From Prevotellamassilia sp. (GTDB taxonomy: Bacteria > Bacteroidota > Bacteroidia > Bacteroidales > Bacteroidaceae): DNA of 34,343 bases. The stretch spans positions 1-34,343 of the forward strand of contig VSQE01000018.1 in assembly GCA_009775705.1 (NCBI GenBank). Direction: 5' to 3'. The translations under genes were made by a program, and so were the position numbers. Positions 31,754-34,343 of this stretch are shown in pieces (the first letter of the stretch is position 1; each line of letters starts with the position of its first letter). Below the pieces are notes generated by a model. It saw only the letters and a program-made list of their open reading frames with translations, was not told the DNA's origin and did no database searches.

Positions 31754-33000
31754 ATCTGTTTTTAGCCCGCCGCTTCTTTCGTAGCGGCAACAAGGAGAAC
31801 AAGAGAAAGGCTTCCGCTCCCGCTATCCGCATCGCGACGGCGGGAGTTGCTTTGGGGCTGGTCGTGATGATCCTTTCTCTGTGTATGGTGAAAGGTTTCC
31901 AAAGTGAGGTGAGCCGCAAACTGACGGGTTTTGCCTCGCAGATGGAAATTCTGGACCTCAAGTCCTGTACTTCTCCCGAGAGCTATCCCATTGTGACGGA
32001 TGCCGCCTTCATCGACAAGGTGAGACACATCCCCGGTGTGGCCCGTGTGCAGCGTGTGAGCGGCAAGATGGGCATTCTGAAAACCGAAGACAGTTTTCAG
32101 GGAGTGGCGCTCAAAGGAGTGGGACAGGACTACGACCTGAATTTCATCCGGGAGAATCTGGTGGAAGGCGAGATGCCGGTCTTCACCGACAGCGCTTCCA
32201 CCAACAAGATACTGATCTCGCAGATGCAGGCGGACGCGCTGGGCCTGAAAGTAGGCGGAAGGGTTTATGCCTATTTCTTTGAGAACACGGTGAAGATGCG
32301 GCGTTTCGAGATTGCCGGCATCTACCGGACCAATCTTTCGCAGTATGACAAGCTGTTCGTCATCACGGACATTTATACTGTGGGGCGGCTCAACGGCTGG
32401 GAGCCGGACCAGAGTTCGGCCTTGGAACTCTCGTTCGATGATTTCGACCGTCTGGACGAAATGCAGGTGCGCGTGGCGCGTGTCGTCAACGGCACGACAG
32501 ACCGTAACGGAGCCTCCTATTCGGCCCTCAGCATCAAGGAGAACCCGCGGGTGGCCTCTGTCTTTACGTGGCTGGAACTGCTGGATTTCAATGTGCTCAT
32601 CATTCTGGTCCTGATGGTCTGCGTGGCCGGTTTCACGATGGTGAGCGGACTGCTGATTCTCATTCTGGAGCGTACGAATACGATCGGGGTGCTGAAGGCG
32701 ATGGGAGCCACGAACACGCGCATCCGGCATATCTTCCTGTGGTTTGCCGCCATGATAGTGGGCCGCGGTCTGCTCATCGGCGATGCCGTCGGGCTGGCCG
32801 TTATCTGGGCGCAGAGCCGTTGGGGGCTGGTTCGTCTGGATCCCGCTACCTACTATGTGGATGCTGTTCCCGTGGAATTCAATGTATGGTGGATTCTGGG
32901 GCTGAACGCAGCTACCCTGTTCATTACGGTGCTGGCACTCATCGTTCCAAGTTTCATGATATCGCGCATCCAGCCCGCCCGGGTGATCCGTTTCGACTGA
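31750..33000 (+). CDS. LolC/LolE-like ABC transporter permease
   Basis: This 416-aa inner-membrane protein has one N-terminal helix (IATAGVALGLVVMILSLCMV), a periplasmic MacB-like domain (about 60-270) and three C-terminal helices (FNVLIILVLMVCVAGFTMV onward), the MacB/FtsX-type layout. The GVLKAMGATNTRIRHIF coupling segment is typical of LolC/E. LolCDE extracts lipoproteins from the inner membrane for transport to the outer membrane. No ATPase gene is adjacent. It overlaps the aminotransferase gene by 4 nt and ends before a terminator. Confidence 0.82.
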   Translation: MNLFLARRFFRSGNKENKRKASAPAIRIATAGVALGLVVMILSLCMVKGFQSEVSRKLTGFASQMEILDLKSCTSPESYPIVTDAAFIDKVRHIPGVARVQRVSGKMGILKTEDSFQGVALKGVGQDYDLNFIRENLVEGEMPVFTDSASTNKILISQMQADALGLKVGGRVYAYFFENTVKMRRFEIAGIYRTNLSQYDKLFVITDIYTVGRLNGWEPDQSSALELSFDDFDRLDEMQVRVARVVNGTTDRNGASYSALSIKENPRVASVFTWLELLDFNVLIILVLMVCVAGFTMVSGLLILILERTNTIGVLKAMGATNTRIRHIFLWFAAMIVGRGLLIGDAVGLAVIWAQSRWGLVRLDPATYYVDAVPVEFNVWWILGLNAATLFITVLALIVPSFMISRIQPARVIRFD

Positions 33001-33034
33001 TCCGTGCTCTGTATCTGTTGCGGAAGGAAAAACA

Positions 33035-33090
33035 AAATCCGGACCGAGGCTTTCCGTGTTGGAAAGTCCTGCAGTCCGGATTTCTTTTTT
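33035..33090. terminator. Terminator between convergent operons
   Basis: A 10-bp outer stem (33035-33044 with 33074-33083) plus an inner CTTTCC/GGAAAG hairpin, followed by T6 (33085-33090). T-rich sequence on the minus side may make it bidirectional. Confidence 0.8.
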
Positions 33091-33121
33091 GGGAGAGGGT
33101 GGATGCGGCGGATTCCGTCTA

Positions 33122-33331
33122 TTACTTGTTTTTGTGCCGGTTGGCCCGGCGGGTGCGGATTTCCGCCTTCTTCTTGGCGGCACCTGAGCCGTGTTGGCCG
33201 GTGACGTAAGTCTTCTTCTTGGCTTTTGTCCTGACCTTGTCCTCTTTGGGGGCGGCTTTGAGTTTCGCGCCCTTGAAGACGATTCCGCCGGTCATGGCCT
33301 GGGTGATTTCCCGGTCGTCTGCTTTTCTCAT
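33122..33331 (-). CDS. Small very basic hypothetical protein (69 aa)
   Basis: This 69-aa protein is dense in Lys and Arg (KVRTKAKKKTYVTGQHG, KKKAEIRTRRANRHKNK), with an N-terminal MRKADDREITQAMTGGIVFKGAK. Charge suggests nucleic-acid or ribosome binding, but I do not recognise a family. It starts 17 nt after the AICAR formyltransferase stop and ends before the convergent terminator, so it is probably the last gene of that operon. Confidence 0.6.
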   Translation of the reverse strand: MRKADDREITQAMTGGIVFKGAKLKAAPKEDKVRTKAKKKTYVTGQHGSGAAKKKAEIRTRRANRHKNK

Positions 33332-33348
33332 GGTGGGCGGCCGTTTTT

Positions 33349-34343
33349 TTAATGGTGGAACAGGCGTATGCCGGTGAAGGACATGGCGATGCCGTATTTG
33401 TCGCAGGTGGCGATGACATGGTCGTCGCGCACCGATCCGCCGGCCTGTGCCACGTAGGCCACGCCGCTTTTGTGGGCGCGCTCAATGTTGTCGCCGAAGG
33501 GGAAGAAGGCGTCCGAACCGAGGGAAACGCCCTTGTTCAGGGCAATCCATTCCTTCTTCTCTTCGCGCGTGAGCACCTCGGGGCGTTCGGTGAAGAACTG
33601 CTGCCATGCGCCTTCGGCCAGCACATCGTCGTGATCTTCGGAAATGTAGATGTCGATGGTGTTGTCGCGGTCGGCCCGGCGTATGCCCGGCACGAAAGGC
33701 AGGCCCATCACCTTCGGGTGCTGGCGCAGCCACCAGATGTCGGCCTTCTGTCCGGCCAGCCTGGTGCAGTGTATGCGGCTCTGCTGTCCGGCCCCGATGC
33801 CGATGGCCTGTCCGTCCTTCACGTAGCAGACGGAGTTGCTCTGCGTATATTTCAGGGTGATGAGGGCGATCATGAGGTCGCGGCGGGCGGCTTCGGGGAA
33901 GTCCTTGTTCCGTGTGGGGATGTTCTCGAAAAGGCTGTCGCCCGTCAGGTCTATCTCGTTGCGTCCCTGCTCGAAGGTCACTCCGAACACCTGTTTGTGC
34001 TCGATGGGAGCGGGGCGGTAGTCCGGATCAATCTGTATGATGTTGTACGTGCCCTTGCGTTTGGCCTTCAGTATTTCGAGAGCCTCGGGGGTGAAGCCGG
34101 GAGCGATGACGCCGTCCGACACCTCGCGCTTGATGAGCAGCGCCGTAGCCTTGTCGCAGGGGTCGCTCAGGGCGATGAAGTCTCCGTAGCTGGACATGCG
34201 GTCCGCGCCGCGGGCGCGGGCATAGGCCGAGGCGACGGGCGAGAGCGGTTCTTCCGTGTCGTCGACGAAATAGATTTTGCGCAGGGTCTCGTCGAGCGGC
34301 AGACCCACGGCGGTTCCGGCGGGCGAGACGTGCTTGAAGGAGG
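33349..34343 (-). CDS. AICAR formyltransferase, stand-alone type (5' end outside window)
   Basis: The 3' part of a gene for phosphoribosylaminoimidazolecarboxamide formyltransferase, which makes FAICAR in purine synthesis. At the window edge the frame reads SFKHVSPAGTAVGLPLDE; the Lys-His pair is the known active-site motif. Later come KYTQSNSVCYVKDGQAIGIGAGQQSRIHC and the C-terminal GGSVRDDHVIATCDKYGIAM. Sequence style (GLPFVPGIRRADRDNTIDIY) matches the ~390-aa stand-alone form rather than bifunctional PurH, so the missing part is probably only about 60 residues. This form lacks the IMP cyclohydrolase domain. Confidence 0.88.
   Translation of the reverse strand, partial: SFKHVSPAGTAVGLPLDETLRKIYFVDDTEEPLSPVASAYARARGADRMSSYGDFIALSDPCDKATALLIKREVSDGVIAPGFTPEALEILKAKRKGTYNIIQIDPDYRPAPIEHKQVFGVTFEQGRNEIDLTGDSLFENIPTRNKDFPEAARRDLMIALITLKYTQSNSVCYVKDGQAIGIGAGQQSRIHCTRLAGQKADIWWLRQHPKVMGLPFVPGIRRADRDNTIDIYISEDHDDVLAEGAWQQFFTERPEVLTREEKKEWIALNKGVSLGSDAFFPFGDNIERAHKSGVAYVAQAGGSVRDDHVIATCDKYGIAMSFTGIRLFHH

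Noticed and set aside
31762..33183. A 473-codon open frame on the minus strand
   Set aside because: Antisense to the LolC/E-like permease, no recognisable domain, and it runs through the terminator at 33035-33090.
1..34343. tRNA or rRNA genes
   Set aside because: No cloverleaf with a GGTTCGA-like T arm or rRNA signature was seen in the intergenic regions.

Overview
The window is a chromosomal segment from a member of the Bacteroidetes, almost certainly order Bacteroidales. Three things point there: an Fkp-type fucokinase/GDP-fucose pyrophosphorylase, many promoters of the Bacteroides form (TTTG, 19-20 nt gap, TAnnTTTG) with almost no Shine-Dalgarno sites, and Porin_10, DUF4369 and FISUMP family proteins. 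Core genes are GC-rich by eye; two accessory blocks stand out.

Layout. (1) 1-8670, minus strand: a housekeeping run of GT2 glycosyltransferase, pyrC, stand-alone MetH-activation protein, metallophosphoesterase, PlsC-like acyltransferase, GtrA protein and fkp. It ends in a small protein gene preceded by what looks like a decayed upstream partner. (2) 8815-11943: a TlpA/DUF4369 thioredoxin, an orphan promoter that may make a short RNA, a DUF4369 lipoprotein, a small membrane protein and a DivIC/FtsL-like protein. (3) 11990-19153, AT-rich: a complete type V-A CRISPR-Cas locus, with a double winged-helix regulator overlapping cas12a, then cas4, cas1, cas2, a leader promoter and an array of 10 repeats and 9 spacers. 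(4) 19154-21458: an IspD-SDR fusion (CDP-ribitol type) plus a LicD transferase. (5) 21651-23546, minus: a queuosine operon (transporter, queC, queF) with a preQ1-I riboswitch-like pseudoknot just before the first start codon. (6) 23823-28202: a diversity-generating retroelement (DGR) with two FISUMP surface lipoproteins ending in variable repeats, a MutS-domain-I-like accessory, Avd, the template repeat and the reverse transcriptase. (7) 28291-34343: a porin, an aminotransferase, a LolC/E-like permease, a small basic protein and the 3' part of an AICAR formyltransferase gene.

How the parts work together. Cas4-Cas1-Cas2 would acquire spacers, and Cas12a would process the array (its crRNA-processing His/Lys/Lys residues are present) and cut DNA (RuvC D/E/D and Nuc Arg are present). 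The upstream winged-helix protein and a 16-bp palindrome before it suggest autoregulation. In the DGR, hand alignment shows 27 of 30 VR1 differences and 25 of 26 VR2 differences at template adenines. That is the signature of adenine-specific mutagenic retrohoming, and it diversifies the ligand-binding face of two putative surface lipoproteins. A 14-bp inverted repeat brackets the template region and overlaps the start of the RT gene.

The most novel-looking items are the regulator coupled to cas12a, the bracket around the DGR template, the preQ1-like element, several unexplained inverted repeats and an orphan promoter. All calls come from reading the sequence; no search was run.
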